From positions 248,001 through 312,000 of the forward strand of contig JAKNSE010000038.1 in assembly GCA_023525975.1 (NCBI GenBank): a stretch of DNA of 64,000 nucleotides, written 5' to 3'. Below the pieces are notes generated by a model. That model saw only the letters and a list, made by a program, of their open reading frames with translations. It was not told the DNA's origin and did no database searches. Of the stretch, positions 1 to 10,505 are shown in pieces. This DNA is from Smallanthus sonchifolius. Taxonomy: Eukaryota; Streptophyta; Magnoliopsida; Asterales; Asteraceae. The number at the start of each line of letters is the position of its first letter. Position 1 is the first letter of the stretch. A program made the translations under genes and the position numbers.

Positions 1-10
1 ATATATATAT

Positions 11-440
11 GGGATGGATATTTTGAAAACCCATATGAATTGAGAAAACATTAAAAACTCTCAAAAAACGTGTTTTTACATGTTTTTTTTAAATAAACTG
101 AAAATCATTTTAAGCAACTTTTATAAATTTTTCGTCATAAAAAATACAAAAAAACGCCGAGCGGTTTTTTTTAATGGACAAAAATCCCTGTTTTTTGTGT
201 AAAAAATCGTGTTACTTATGTAACACATGTTACATATGTAAAAAAAAATGTTACATATGTAAAACAACTGGGCATAATTTTTATAAAAACATCTGGTTGG
301 CGCTTTTTTGATTTTTTTTATAAAAAATTTTCAAATTACATATAAAAGTTTTTCAAAAAAAAAAAACGTTGTAAAAATCCGTTTTTTAGAGAGTTTTCAA
401 TGTTTTCACAACTTGAGGGAGTTTTTATCCTATACATTCC
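11..440. repeat. Foldback (MITE-like) element family I, copy A
   Basis: The element begins GGGATGG directly after a (TA)n tract and ends CATTCC directly before another. Its first and last 55 to 60 bases are inverted copies that share GAAAACATT(A/G)AAAACTC. The middle holds several copies of the palindrome TTACATATGTAA. No credible coding potential. A second copy lies at 3169-3619 in the same orientation. The class is inferred from structure: a non-autonomous foldback element sitting in TA microsatellite DNA. Confidence 0.7.
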
Positions 441-442
441 AC

Positions 443-502
<60 letters not shown>
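441..502. repeat. (TA)n-(CA)n microsatellite
   Basis: An almost pure TA tract passes into a short CA tract. It separates the family I foldback element from the unique-looking part of the 1 kb duplication. The equivalent tract in the second copy is at 3620-3656. Confidence 0.9.
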
Positions 503-505
<3 letters not shown>

Positions 506-1060
506 TCATTGTGGGGCTTAAGCCATGATACAATATGATTTGTAGGGCCTCTTGGATAACTAAGGAGTCTTTCCATCCTACCTTTCTTTGTCTGTAGGCA
601 CATGAGTCTCATAAATATTATACCATCTTATATTATGCTTAATTTATATTAATTAATGCTTCTAACATACACCCGACCTTCGATCTCCTCTACATGCACA
701 TACTTATTTCGTACGTTGTAAGTTTGTAGTATTTTAATTGCCTAGATATCTTTCTAAATCATGTATGATCACTATTAGATTAAATATTTGTACAGCTCTC
801 TCAAAATCTTAGTTGGATAATTTAGAAAGAAAATAAGAACAAGATTATATGTTTTTTTGTTGTGAAAACGTGTTCCAGAAATAAACCAAACACTTGTGTT
901 TTATAGCTGTGGAACCATCACAAGTTTAGCTGAAACAACACAATGCTTTCGTGAACGAGTGTGTAAGTTGCGGTTAAAACGGTTGGTAGTTATTGGTTAC
1001 CATTAGTAGTAATTCTATTAGGGGGAAATATTTTTTGCAGTAACACATTTACTTATATAT
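503..1060. repeat. Left copy of 1 kb direct duplication (unique part)
   Basis: This stretch matches 3672-4192 almost base for base, from ATCATTGTGGGGCTTAAGCC to AACACATTTACTTAT. The right copy lacks about 31 bases present here around 690-720. Together with the upstream foldback copies, the duplicated unit is 11-1060 and 3169-4192. No coding potential seen. Confidence 0.85.
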
Positions 1061-1066
1061 ATATAT

Positions 1067-2142
1067 GGGGATGGTTCCCCTAAGAAGTGCAATTTGGCTA
1101 AGAAGCATAAGAAGCAATCTTATCCATTCAATTGGATGATCAAATGTAGAGATTTAAGTGTAAGAAAAATAAGGGATGGAGGGGCATTCTTGGAAAACCC
1201 ACAATTGTTGACTTTTTTCAAACACCCCCCACTTTTTTTAAACATACATAACTTTTTCATACGACCTTATTTAAAAAAAAATTACACAATAAAATCGAGC
1301 GTTTTTTACCTTTAATTCGAGTATAGTATTGATATATTTTTTAGTAAAAACAAAATCGACAATTAATGAAATTGTGGTACTTTAGGTAAATGTGTTTGTT
1401 TTATAGTAAAACAACACAATTAACTGTGCTACATTGTAAAACAGCACAATTAACTGTGCTGCTTTATCATAAAACAACAGCAAACATAACAATTAATTGT
1501 GCTATTTTACTATAAAACAACACGGTTAATTGTGTAAGTTGCTCTATAAACAAAACCAACACAATAAAACTAATATATCAAACCAGCATAAAACAACATT
1601 TTGATGCATAAGCTTTTTGTTGCCTACCACTGAACCGTTTGTTATTGTATGGATGCTTTAAAATTTTATTTTTATAGAATGCTACCAAATTAGGCACATA
1701 ATAATTGACTGAAAGTAGCACAAATTAAAAAAACTAACACATTTACGTAAAATGTGCTGTTTTACCAGAAACCAGCAAATTTTTAGTATGCTAAATTGTG
1801 CTGTTTTACCAAAAAACAACACATTTACGTAAAGTAGCACAATTTCATTAAGTGTCGATTTTGTTTTTACAAAAAAATATAGCAATACTATACTCAAATT
1901 AAAGATAAAAAAACGCTCGATTTTATGGTGTAATTTAAAAAAAAAATGTCCCACAAAAGAGTTATGAACGTTTAAAAAAAGTGGGGAAGTTAAAAAAAGT
2001 CAACAAAAGTGGCTATTACTTAAATACCCTTCCACCCCTTATTTTTCTTACAATTAAATCTCTATCATTGATCATCCAATTGAATAAATGAGATTGATTT
2101 TTAGGCTTATTAGCCAAATTGCACTTCTTATTTGAACCTCCC
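1067..2142. repeat. Foldback element family II
   Basis: The element starts GGGGATGGTTCCCC and ends TTTGAACCTCCC, flanked on both sides by (TA)n. Bases after the left end (AGAAGTGCAATTTGGCTAA) are an inverted match to bases before the right end (TTAGCCAAATTGCACTTCT). Complementarity continues inward: the segment near 1320-1400 (constant AAACAAAATCGACA) is an inverted match to the segment near 1810-1890. It is therefore a foldback over much of its 1.08 kb length. The middle repeats a short AAAACAACACAATTAACTGTG-like unit. No ORF of note. Confidence 0.75.
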
Positions 2143-2153
2143 ATATATATATA

Positions 2154-2590
2154 GGGAGAAGTTCATTACAGAACACTAAATTACTGCGAGAACAAAAATA
2201 ACAAACTTAAATCATTTAATTTCTTGATCCATGATTTATATTTTTAAAAATTTGTACTTCATACATATAAATATGCATGTTTATATACATAAAAACCCAT
2301 TAATCAATTTTTTTAATATGTTTTTATACATTTAAAAGTTTACCTACACATGTGTAGATTATGTGTAGGTAAAATAACCTATACATCCTACATATGAATT
2401 ACACATGTGTAGATTGTTCAAATAAACGAAATTTGTTCATATTTTTTTATAAATTTCTTGAGAGATAAATAAACATTGCATTTCTATCATTTTTTTTATA
2501 TTTCAAACTTTTTAAGATTGAAAAAAATAAAGGATTCATTTTGTTCCCCATGTTCTCGCAATATTTAGTGTTCTGAATTGAACCTTCCCC
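2154..2590. repeat. Foldback element family III
   Basis: The left end GGGAGAAGTTCATTACAGAA is an inverted match to the right end TTCTGAATTGAACCTTCCCC; about 40 bases at each end pair, through GCGAGAAC. It is flanked by (TA)n and lies immediately after family II. The interior is AT-rich and noncoding. Structural class is inferred. Confidence 0.75.
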
Positions 2591-2610
2591 TATACATATA
2601 TATATATATA

Positions 2611-3096
2611 GGGGAAGATTCCACTAATAAATGGTTTTTCGCTAAGAAATCCTAAGAAGTGGGTCAAACGAACTCCGATTGAGCTCATTCCAGCGGCGTT
2701 GGAACCGTCTCATCGAACCCTAACCCCCCCAAAAAAAAAAACCTAAACCCCCCTCCACCCGCACCCCCAAAAACCTAAAACCCCCTCCAAATCTACCCCG
2801 AAAAGCCTAAAACCACCACCCCCACCCCCAAAAACCTAAACCCTCACCCCACCTACTCCCAAAAACCTAAACCCCCCACCCAAAAAAAAAACCTAAACCC
2901 TAAAAGCTAAACACTATAGCTAAAACGATAAAATTCAACCCTAAAACCTAAACCCTAAAAGCTAAGATGGTAGAGTTCGACGAGATGGTTCCAACGCCGT
3001 TGGAATGAGCTCAATCAGAGTTTGTTTGATATCGTTTCTTAAGGTTTTTATCATTTATTAGGCTTTTAGCGAAAAACCACTTTTTATTTGATCTCC

Positions 3097-3099
<3 letters not shown>
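2611..3099. repeat. Foldback element family IV with telomere-like core
   Basis: The left end GGGGAAGATTCCACTAATAA pairs with the right end before (TA)n, and the arms continue inward for about 100 bases through TGAGCTCATTCCAGCGGCGT and its inverted partner near 2985-3015. The core, about 2700-2960, is a C-rich degenerate array of AAACCTAAACCC-like units, resembling the plant telomere repeat CCCTAAA but irregular. No coding potential. Confidence 0.75.

Positions 3100-3168
<69 letters not shown>
3100..3168. repeat. (TA)n microsatellite
   Basis: About 69 bases of nearly uninterrupted TA between foldback family IV and the second copy of family I. Confidence 0.95.
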
Positions 3169-3170
<2 letters not shown>

Positions 3171-3619
3171 GATGGATATTTTGAAAACTCACATGAATTG
3201 AGAAAACATTAAAAACTCTCTCAAAAAACATGTTTTACATTTTTTTTTAAAATAAATTGAAAATCATTTTAAGCAACTTTTATAAAATTTTCGTCAAAAA
3301 AAATACAAAAAAACGCCGAGCGTTTTTTTTTTAAAATGGACAAAAATCCCCGCTTTTTTGTGTAAAAAAATCGTGTTACTTATGTAACACAACATGTTAC
3401 ATATGTAAAAACAAATGTTACATATGTAAAACAACTGGGCAGAATTTTGATAAAAAATTTCTTATAAAAACATGTGGTCGGCGCTTTTTTGATTTTTTTT
3501 ATAAAAAGTTTTCAAATTACATATAAAAGCTTTTTAAAAAAAACTCTTATAAAAATCCGTTTTTTGGAGAGTTTTCAATGTTTTCATAACTTGAAGGAGT
3601 TTCCATCCTATACATTCCC
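3169..3619. repeat. Foldback element family I, copy B
   Basis: Same sequence and orientation as 11-440, with GGGATGG at the left and CATTCCC at the right. Inverted arms share GAAAACATT(A/G)AAAACTCTC. Part of the 1 kb duplication rather than necessarily an independent insertion. Confidence 0.75.
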
Positions 3620-3655
<36 letters not shown>

Positions 3656-4192
3656 GAGAGAGAAAGAGAGAGACATCATTGTGGGGCTTAAGCCATGATA
3701 CAATATGATTTGTAGGGCCTCTTGGCTAAGTAAGGAGTCTTTCCATCCTACCTTTCTTTATCTGTAGGCACATGAGTCTCATAAATATTATACCATCTTA
3801 TATTATGCTTAATTTATATTAATTAATGCTTCTAACATACACCCGACCTTCGATCTGTAAGTTTGTAGTATTTTAATTGCCTAGATATCTTTCTAAATCA
3901 TGTATGATCACTATTAGATTAAGTATTTGTACATCTCTCTCAAAATCGTAGTTGGATAATTTAGAAAGAAAATAAGAACAAGATTATGTTTTTTTTGTTG
4001 TGAAAACGTGTTCCAGAAATAAACCAAACACTTGTGTTTTATAGCTGTGGAACCATCACAAGTTTAGCTGAAACAACACAATGCTTTCGTGAACGAGTGT
4101 GTCAGTTGCGGTTAAAACGGTTGGTAGTTATTGGTTACCATTAGTAGTAATTCTATTAGGGGGAAATATGTTTTGCAGTAACACATTTACTT
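3620..4192. repeat. Right copy of 1 kb direct duplication (unique part)
   Basis: It opens with a (TA)n-(CA)n-(GA)n tract (3620-3672), then matches 503-1060 closely. The copy ends at ACTTAT, where the left copy runs into (TA)n and this one runs into ordinary sequence. No genes. Confidence 0.85.
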
Positions 4193-5849
4193 ATGATGAT
4201 TGGCTTCTACCAATAATAACTCAGTGATCTGTCGCTGTTGATAATCCAAGTTGCTAGTGATCTGAGTTGTTGATCCTAGTTGTTAATCACAGTTCCTATG
4301 GCCAATTTCTATTACTTATCCTAGTTGCCCCTGGACCGCACCAGCTCCCCCATACTCCATCAAGGGGTGTCTGCCCCATGGAACCCCTACGCAGGAATGC
4401 AATGCCCCCTTAAACCCCCACGCAAGGAGGCGATGCCCCCCTTAAACCCCCGAGGTTCGCAAGTGTCGGAAATCTGATTAGTCTAGAAGGAGCGTGCACT
4501 CCACATATCTTAGCTCGTATCAATATTTAACCAAATTTTCTTTGGTATTTAGTAAATCTTAATTAACTAAAATAAGTTGATGATACTAAAATCACCAACA
4601 ACGTTAATAACATAACCATTATTACAAATATAATTTACCATTTGTTTTCAACAAATATAGTTTAAGGATTGTGATAGATTTTGTGGTTGATAAAAGGTTA
4701 GAATAGATTATATTATTAATTTGTCCATTTGAGAAGGAATGTGTACGTAATTGGAATGGCCATTAAGGGCATCCGGTAAACATGGTTTAAATAAATATAT
4801 ATGGATGCATATGAACCGACAACTTACAATCTAAACAAACAAAAATGTGGGGTGGGAGCAAAACACTCGCTCTTACTTTATACTCAGATTTCATACAACA
4901 CTTCATCCTAGATATTCCCTCTATAAATTACTCAATTCCGGATACACTAGCAGTTTCTAAAAGGTTTAGATAATTTCTATATTTACTAGCAGCAACCTTT
5001 TTCGATCAGTATAATAAAAAAATATTTATATTAAACCTATTTAATAAATGAGTGGTGGTAATTTCTTTATAACACGACATGAAAGTAGATCATGCTTAGA
5101 TTGAACTACCCATTTAATTAAACAGATCAACCCGTTATAACTAGTTTAACTGATTCACGATTAAACTTGATTGCATCAAATTTACACAATCTGTTTGACT
5201 TCTTTAGATAAATGGATTAAACGGGTCATATTCGATCCGGGTTAGGGTTGATGTATTAACATGAATAATTATTTATATATATGTGTTGTTCAAATTCAAC
5301 TATATTCAAATGGACGTGATAAAGACACTATGTCATTGGAAAGTACACAATCTATTGTTAGTGAGATCACAAAATTAATAATTTCTAGAAAAAAAAAACA
5401 AAAGCTTAAACTCCCAATATCTCCACATAAAACAAGTAAAATGGAGGGAGTAATTAGAACCATTTCAGTAAAATATACAAACAACGTTCTCTAAAAGTAA
5501 GAGTTGATATCAAAAGTAACAGGTTTGGTGATTCTAACTTCAGGATCTAACACTAACTTTTGCAAAAAGAATTGTTAAATTAAGCTTGTTTAATTAGGTC
5601 ATGGGGAAGATCTTGAGAAATGGGGGTTTTAATTGTTTTTTATTTTTTGAAGTAAATAATACAAATGCTTATCTGGTATGTAAAATAGTAAAATAGTGAT
5701 TTTGCATGAATTTAATAGACTTTTTAAAGTAAGTCAGCGAAAGTGTTAGAAAAAAAAGTAGAAATACCAAACATTGTTATTTTTGCAAAAGCAAAGGACC
5801 ATTTGTGTATTTAAAATAACAGTCTTGGTATAGAAACAGTATGCTTCTT
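4193..5849. other. Intergenic region upstream of the ARF gene
   Basis: AT-rich DNA with no ORF that shows homology I recognise. A C-rich patch at about 4330-4450 holds two imperfect copies of a unit built around ATGCCCCCCTTAAACCCCC. The small ORFs at 5261-5494 have no recognisable features. Confidence 0.6.
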
Positions 5850-5871
5850 GATATATATATATATATATATG
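5850..5871 (+). promoter_or_regulatory. TATA-rich tract in the probable ARF core promoter
   Basis: A TATATATA tract lies 65 to 85 bases before the ARF start codon, followed by a GA/CT-rich stretch typical of plant leaders. It could serve as the TATA element, but TA microsatellites are common in this window, so this is position-based inference only. Confidence 0.3.
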
Positions 5872-5935
5872 GGTTTGATTATAGAGAGAAATTCTCTCTC
5901 CGGCGGAGAATGTGAGGTCTGTTTGGTTTTGGACA

Positions 5936-8900
5936 ATGAAAGCTCCTCCACACGCTTATCAATCCATTTCAGCTTCAGGAGAAGGTACTTTGAGTTGAAT
6001 GAAGCAAAGAAAAACAATAATTCATTCATCCAAAAATGAAAATAAACCACTTGTTAATATATTGGCAGGTGCAAGGAAGTTAATGGATTCAGAGTTATGG
6101 CATGCTTGTGCTGGCCCATTGGCTTCATTGCCTCCTGCTGGAAGTCTAGTCGTGTACTTTCCGCAGGGTCACAGCGAGCAAGTAATCAATCATCTCCATC
6201 GGCCTCATGTTTAAATCATTATTATTTTCTAAGTTTCTGTGATTAGGTTGCAGCATCTATGCACAAGGATACACAAAACATACCCAGCTATCCCAATCTT
6301 CCTTCTAAGCTCATCTGCATGCTTCATAATGTCACACTACATGTATGTATGTATGTATGCCATTGCCTAGAAATTAAACTATGACTCACTTAATTAATTT
6401 GTTTTTCATCCAATCAGGCTGATTCTGAAACTGATGAGGTGTATGCGCAGATGACTCTTCAACCTGTAAATAAAGTAAGTCAGATCATGTGGATTTATAT
6501 CAAGACTAGTAGACATTACATTTTTGTTTTTATGAAACATGTGCAGTATGATCAGGAAGCATTACTTATTTCTGATATGGGTCTGAAGCAAAACAAGCAG
6601 CCTACCGACTTCTTCTGCAAGACTCTTACAGCTAGCGACACCAGTACTCATGGTGGATTCTCTGTTCCTCGTCGAGCTGCTGAAAAGATTTTCCCACCTC
6701 TCGTAAGTAATTCAAATGCTTCATAATTTCTGTCTTAATTTGTGACTCTTCACATACCACAAGCATGTTTCGTAGGATTTCTCAATGCAACCTCCGGCTC
6801 AGGAGTTGGCTGCTAGAGATTTGCATCATCAGTCCTGGACTTTCAGACACATTTACCGAGGTTTGCTTCATTCCAAAAGTTTCATCTACTAACTAGCATA
6901 TTTCTGTGTACCATAAGCAGTTATCTTGAATTTCAGGGCAACCCAAGAGGCATCTACTGACTACAGGGTGGAGCATCTTTGTGAGCTCTAAAAGGCTTTT
7001 TGCTGGTGATTCTGTCCTTTTCATAAGGTATGTTATTACTATTCATTTTTCCTTTGTTGATTTTTCACCATACTAATTAACGATTGTAGAGACGAGAAAT
7101 CACAGCTTCTGGTGGGAGTTAGACGCGCCAACAGGCAACAATCTTCTCTGTCATCATCAGTCATATCCAGTGACAGCATGCACATTGGAATCCTTGCTGC
7201 TGCTGCTCACGCTGCAGCAAATAACAGCCTATTCACCGTTTATTACAATCCTAGGTAATATATATATATATATATATATATAGAAGAAAAGTTTGATATT
7301 CTTTGGTTTATTAATAACAAATAAGCTGAAAAACGCTAAATTGATAGGGTAAGTCCTGCTGAGTTTGTGCTACCCCTAGCCAAGTACAATAAAGCAATGT
7401 ATGGTCAGGTTTCATTGGGCATGCGGTTCAGAATGATGTTTGAGACTCAAGAGTCAGGCGTGCGTAGATACATGGGAACAATTACTGGCATCAGTGATCT
7501 GGATCCGGTCAGGTGGAAGAATTCACAGTGGCGTAGTCTTCAGGTGGGATGGGATGAGCCAGCAGCTGATGAGCGTCCTAGCAGGGTTTCGATATGGGAA
7601 ATTGAGCCTGTTGTGACTCCCTTTTACATGAGTCCATCTCCATTTTTCAGACAATCAGGTAATGAATCATTCTCTGCATGTTACAGAATTTGAATCTTAT
7701 TTTGTTTCTCAGACATTCTCTGATACAGAGATGGAGAATGCATACAAAAGAGGGATGGCCATGCCCATGCCCTGGCTTGATGATATGGTGATGAAAGATG
7801 GGTTGAGTTTGGTCCAGTGGATGAGCATGCGGAATCAATCTATTCTTTCTTCAAATTCTCTAAACTTTGAAGATCCCTCCAAGCTATTAAGCTTTCAGTC
7901 CCCCACTCCAACTCTCTCACACTCCAACAAACCAAACCAACTGCAACAACTCGCTCCGCCATGGCATCAACAACAACAGAAATCCGTATACAATCAGCAG
8001 AAACCACAATCACAACCTCAACAACAAATTAGTGGATCATTTCAACCTTTATCCATGTCACAGCATCATATGGAACAACAACATCAGCAAACACAGTTAC
8101 CACAAACCCAATCACACTTGCTACAACATAACTTGTCACCGAGGCAACACCCTCTCGCAGATCTGTTCTCACCAGTAGAGCCTCTACAACAGCAGGTTTT
8201 GCCACAAATCCAGCAACTTAGTGGTAACAGCCTGTCCACATCAACACTTGTGCAATCAAACCAACAACAGACTCGATACAAACCACTAAGAGTTCATCCT
8301 CCTACTGATGCTGACGTTCCCTCGTGCTCCACATCCCCTTCAACAAATAACTGTCAACTAACTCCATCAAACTTCCAGATCAAGAATCAACGAGGTCCAT
8401 CTGTCCTAGGGGATGATTCCATGGTTGATCATGCTTCTAAATTTCTTCAAAGTCAAAGTAAATCCGATGCAAGAGTCAAATATGAGCTATCTAGCTTGAA
8501 ACTACCTAAAGACAAAGCCATTGCTACTGAACCTACCACATCTGTAACATCATACTGTTTGGATGACGATGCCAACTTCAACATCCCAAACATGTGTGTG
8601 GAGGGTGATGGTGTTCACTCCCAAACTAGGAGCCATCTCTCTTTTGGGGCTAGCCTGCCACCTGATGCTTTGTTGTCAAGGGGTTTTGACTCTCAAAGCA
8701 TGATCTCAAATTATATCGGTGGCCCTGAGACTGAATTTTCAGCTGCTGAGATAAGTCCACGGTCATTTGGGATGCCTGATATGTCTTTCAAACCAAACGA
8801 CAATGTTGCTGCTACGGATGCTGGTGGTTTGGGGAATGGGTTGTGGGGTAATCAGACTCAACAGCAGCGCATGAGAACGTACACAAAGGTAACATGCCCT

Positions 8901-9367
8901 TTTAAATTTATACATAATTCCTTTGGTACATAATAATTTTGTACGTTTAGGTTCAAAAACGCGGGTCAGTAGGCAGAACGATAGATGTGACACGTTACAA
9001 GGGGTATGAAGAGCTGAGGCAAGATCTGGCTCGAATGTTTGGTATTGAAGGTGAACTAGAGGACGCGCAAAGGATGGAGTGGAAACTTGTTTACGTTGAT
9101 CATGAGAATGACATACTGCTGGTTGGTGATGACCCGTGGGAGTAAGTGTCTTCAAATCTTAAACCAAAACATTTTACTAGATATATGTTGCTGAGTTTGA
9201 GGTTTTACAGGGAATTCGTTAGCTGTGTGCAAAGCATAAAGATTCTGTCCTATTCAGAAGTACAGAAGATGAGCTTGGATGGCGACTTAAGTAACGTGCC
9301 AGTGCCCAATCAAGCTTCTAGTGTGACTGATCCATGGAGAGGTGACAATTCATCTTTTAAGAGGTGA
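5936..9367 (+). CDS. ARF19: Auxin response factor, ARF7/ARF19 type (12 coding exons)
   Basis: Transcription factor that binds auxin response elements and activates auxin genes when Aux/IAA repressors are removed; nuclear. Exons by GT..AG and reading frame: 5936-5984, 6069-6181, 6247-6342, 6418-6474, 6547-6702, 6776-6860, 6937-7027, 7090-7254, 7348-7658, 7729-8888, 8951-9141, 9211-9367. They sum to 2631 bases, 876 codons plus stop, with all phases consistent. The start was chosen because exon 1 opens with MKAP, as in the ARF7/19 clade. Domains: B3 DNA-binding about residues 128-230 (FFCKTLTASDTSTHGGFSVP), ARF dimerisation domain about 255-345, a Gln-rich activator-type middle about 375-740, and a C-terminal PB1 domain about 760-850 with the basic lysine (VQKRGSVGR) and the acidic patch (YVDHENDILLVGDDPWE). 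Clade assignment rests on the B3 region and the CSTSPSTNNCQ block near the end of the middle region. The middle region is short: Arabidopsis ARF7 and ARF19 exceed 1080 residues. The 28-base alternative for intron 9 was rejected as too short. Gene symbol is clade-level; ARF7 is equally possible. Confidence 0.93.
7255..7347 (+). other. ARF intron 8 containing a TA microsatellite
   Basis: The 93-base intron begins GTAATATATATA and carries about 13 TA units from 7257. The acceptor is TTGATAG. The tract directly abuts the splice donor, so length changes here could affect splicing; that effect is inference. Confidence 0.7.
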
Positions 9368-10002
9368 AACATACCAATCAATCAAGACCTTCACGGCATA
9401 AATTACCAATTAGTGTAAAAGAAATAGAGGAAATTGAAGTTGTTGTGTAACATAACAGATAGTTTGTAAATGTTTTACTTACTGAATGTAGGAATTGAAG
9501 CTTCATGACACTTGCTAACAGTGTCCTGGGATTCTATAATTTGGTTTGATTTGATTGAAGGGGGTTGGTTGACTTCTTGTATCTTATAACTGAATTTTAA
9601 AAGTCAATATTTATGGGTGGACCCTTTTCTTCCACTTCTGTTATACCCAACCTACAAGCTTTTTCATGATTATAAATGTTGTCATTCTATTAATTAATTC
9701 AATAGTTAAGTCTTATAGAGAGAATGCCCTTCTATTAACTAATTACCCGTCTAAATCAGAAGTTAGGTCTTATAGAAAGATTTCCCCCTCACACACACAC
9801 ACACGTATATGTATTGTTTATCTATAACAAATACGTTTAAAAAGTAAAACTTTTTACTATAGTTTTTTCTAATACCATAAAAATAAATGTACCTTTAGAT
9901 ATTTATATTCGATAAGAAATGGTATAATAAAAAAAGATATTTTATGTTAGACTCACTTTATTACCGAGTTCTACCAAAATAGCTTGTACTTTTATCACAT
10001 AG
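9368..10002. other. ARF 3' untranslated and downstream region
   Basis: About the first 200 bases after the TGA are presumably 3'UTR; I could not fix a poly(A) site. The rest is AT-rich with a (CA)n patch at about 9788-9805. No further gene is seen before the Copia element starts. Confidence 0.5.
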
Positions 10003-10007
10003 CCCAC

Positions 10008-10491
10008 CGTCAAAAACATGGTATCAAACTCTTATTCACTCGAGCACAATCAACTATTACAGAACAAGAACTGTATAGAAATACCAAACAATACAACTCC
10101 AGAAATAAGATCATCAATGAGATGAACATAAGCAACGAAACAGCTCTCAAGATATCAAAAATACACTGCTAAATCACACGGATTTCATCTTTGCGATGAA
10201 ACCCTAGCAGGAAAGAAAAAAATACAAAGAGAAAACGAGTAGAGTGGAAGCGGCTGAATAGAGAGAAAATGAAACCCTAAAACTCTTAACACCCTCAATC
10301 CAATCATATATATGAGAATGCACCGGTAAACATTTGACCCGCAAAGCTAGCTTTAATCTTCCGGATCCTTTTTTAACCTTCAGCCCAGCTGCTTAGACTC
10401 TAGCCCAATACCCAACAAAGAATAAAAAAACTTTATTATAAATACAAGAAAGAATAAATTGGCAGGGGAATTAACACTACTAATTTCAACA
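10008..10491 (-). repeat. Copia 3' LTR
   Basis: 484 bases that match 17984-18475 with scattered substitutions. On the plus strand it reads CGTCAAAAACATGG to TTTCAACA, and it follows the CCCAC target duplication directly. The RNase H reading frame runs across the polypurine tract into this LTR. Confidence 0.92.
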
Positions 10492-10500
10492 TCCCCCTTA
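10492..10500 (-). other. Copia polypurine tract
   Basis: On the minus strand this reads TAAGGGGGA immediately before the 3' LTR, the expected second-strand primer position. Confidence 0.8.
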
Positions 10501-10505
10501 ATTCG

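Noticed and set aside
308..612. ORFs rich in IYIYIY on both strands
   Set aside because: Translations of the TA microsatellite; no protein feature.
5261..5494. 77-codon ORF upstream of ARF
   Set aside because: No recognisable domain, overlapping ORF on the other strand, AT-rich intergenic composition.
7659..7686. 28-base intron in the ARF gene
   Set aside because: In frame, but far below the usual minimum for plant introns; the 70-base intron with acceptor at 7727-7728 is also in frame.
9984..10172. Small plus-strand ORF after the ARF gene
   Set aside because: It crosses the target duplication and the start of the Copia LTR, so it cannot be a host gene.
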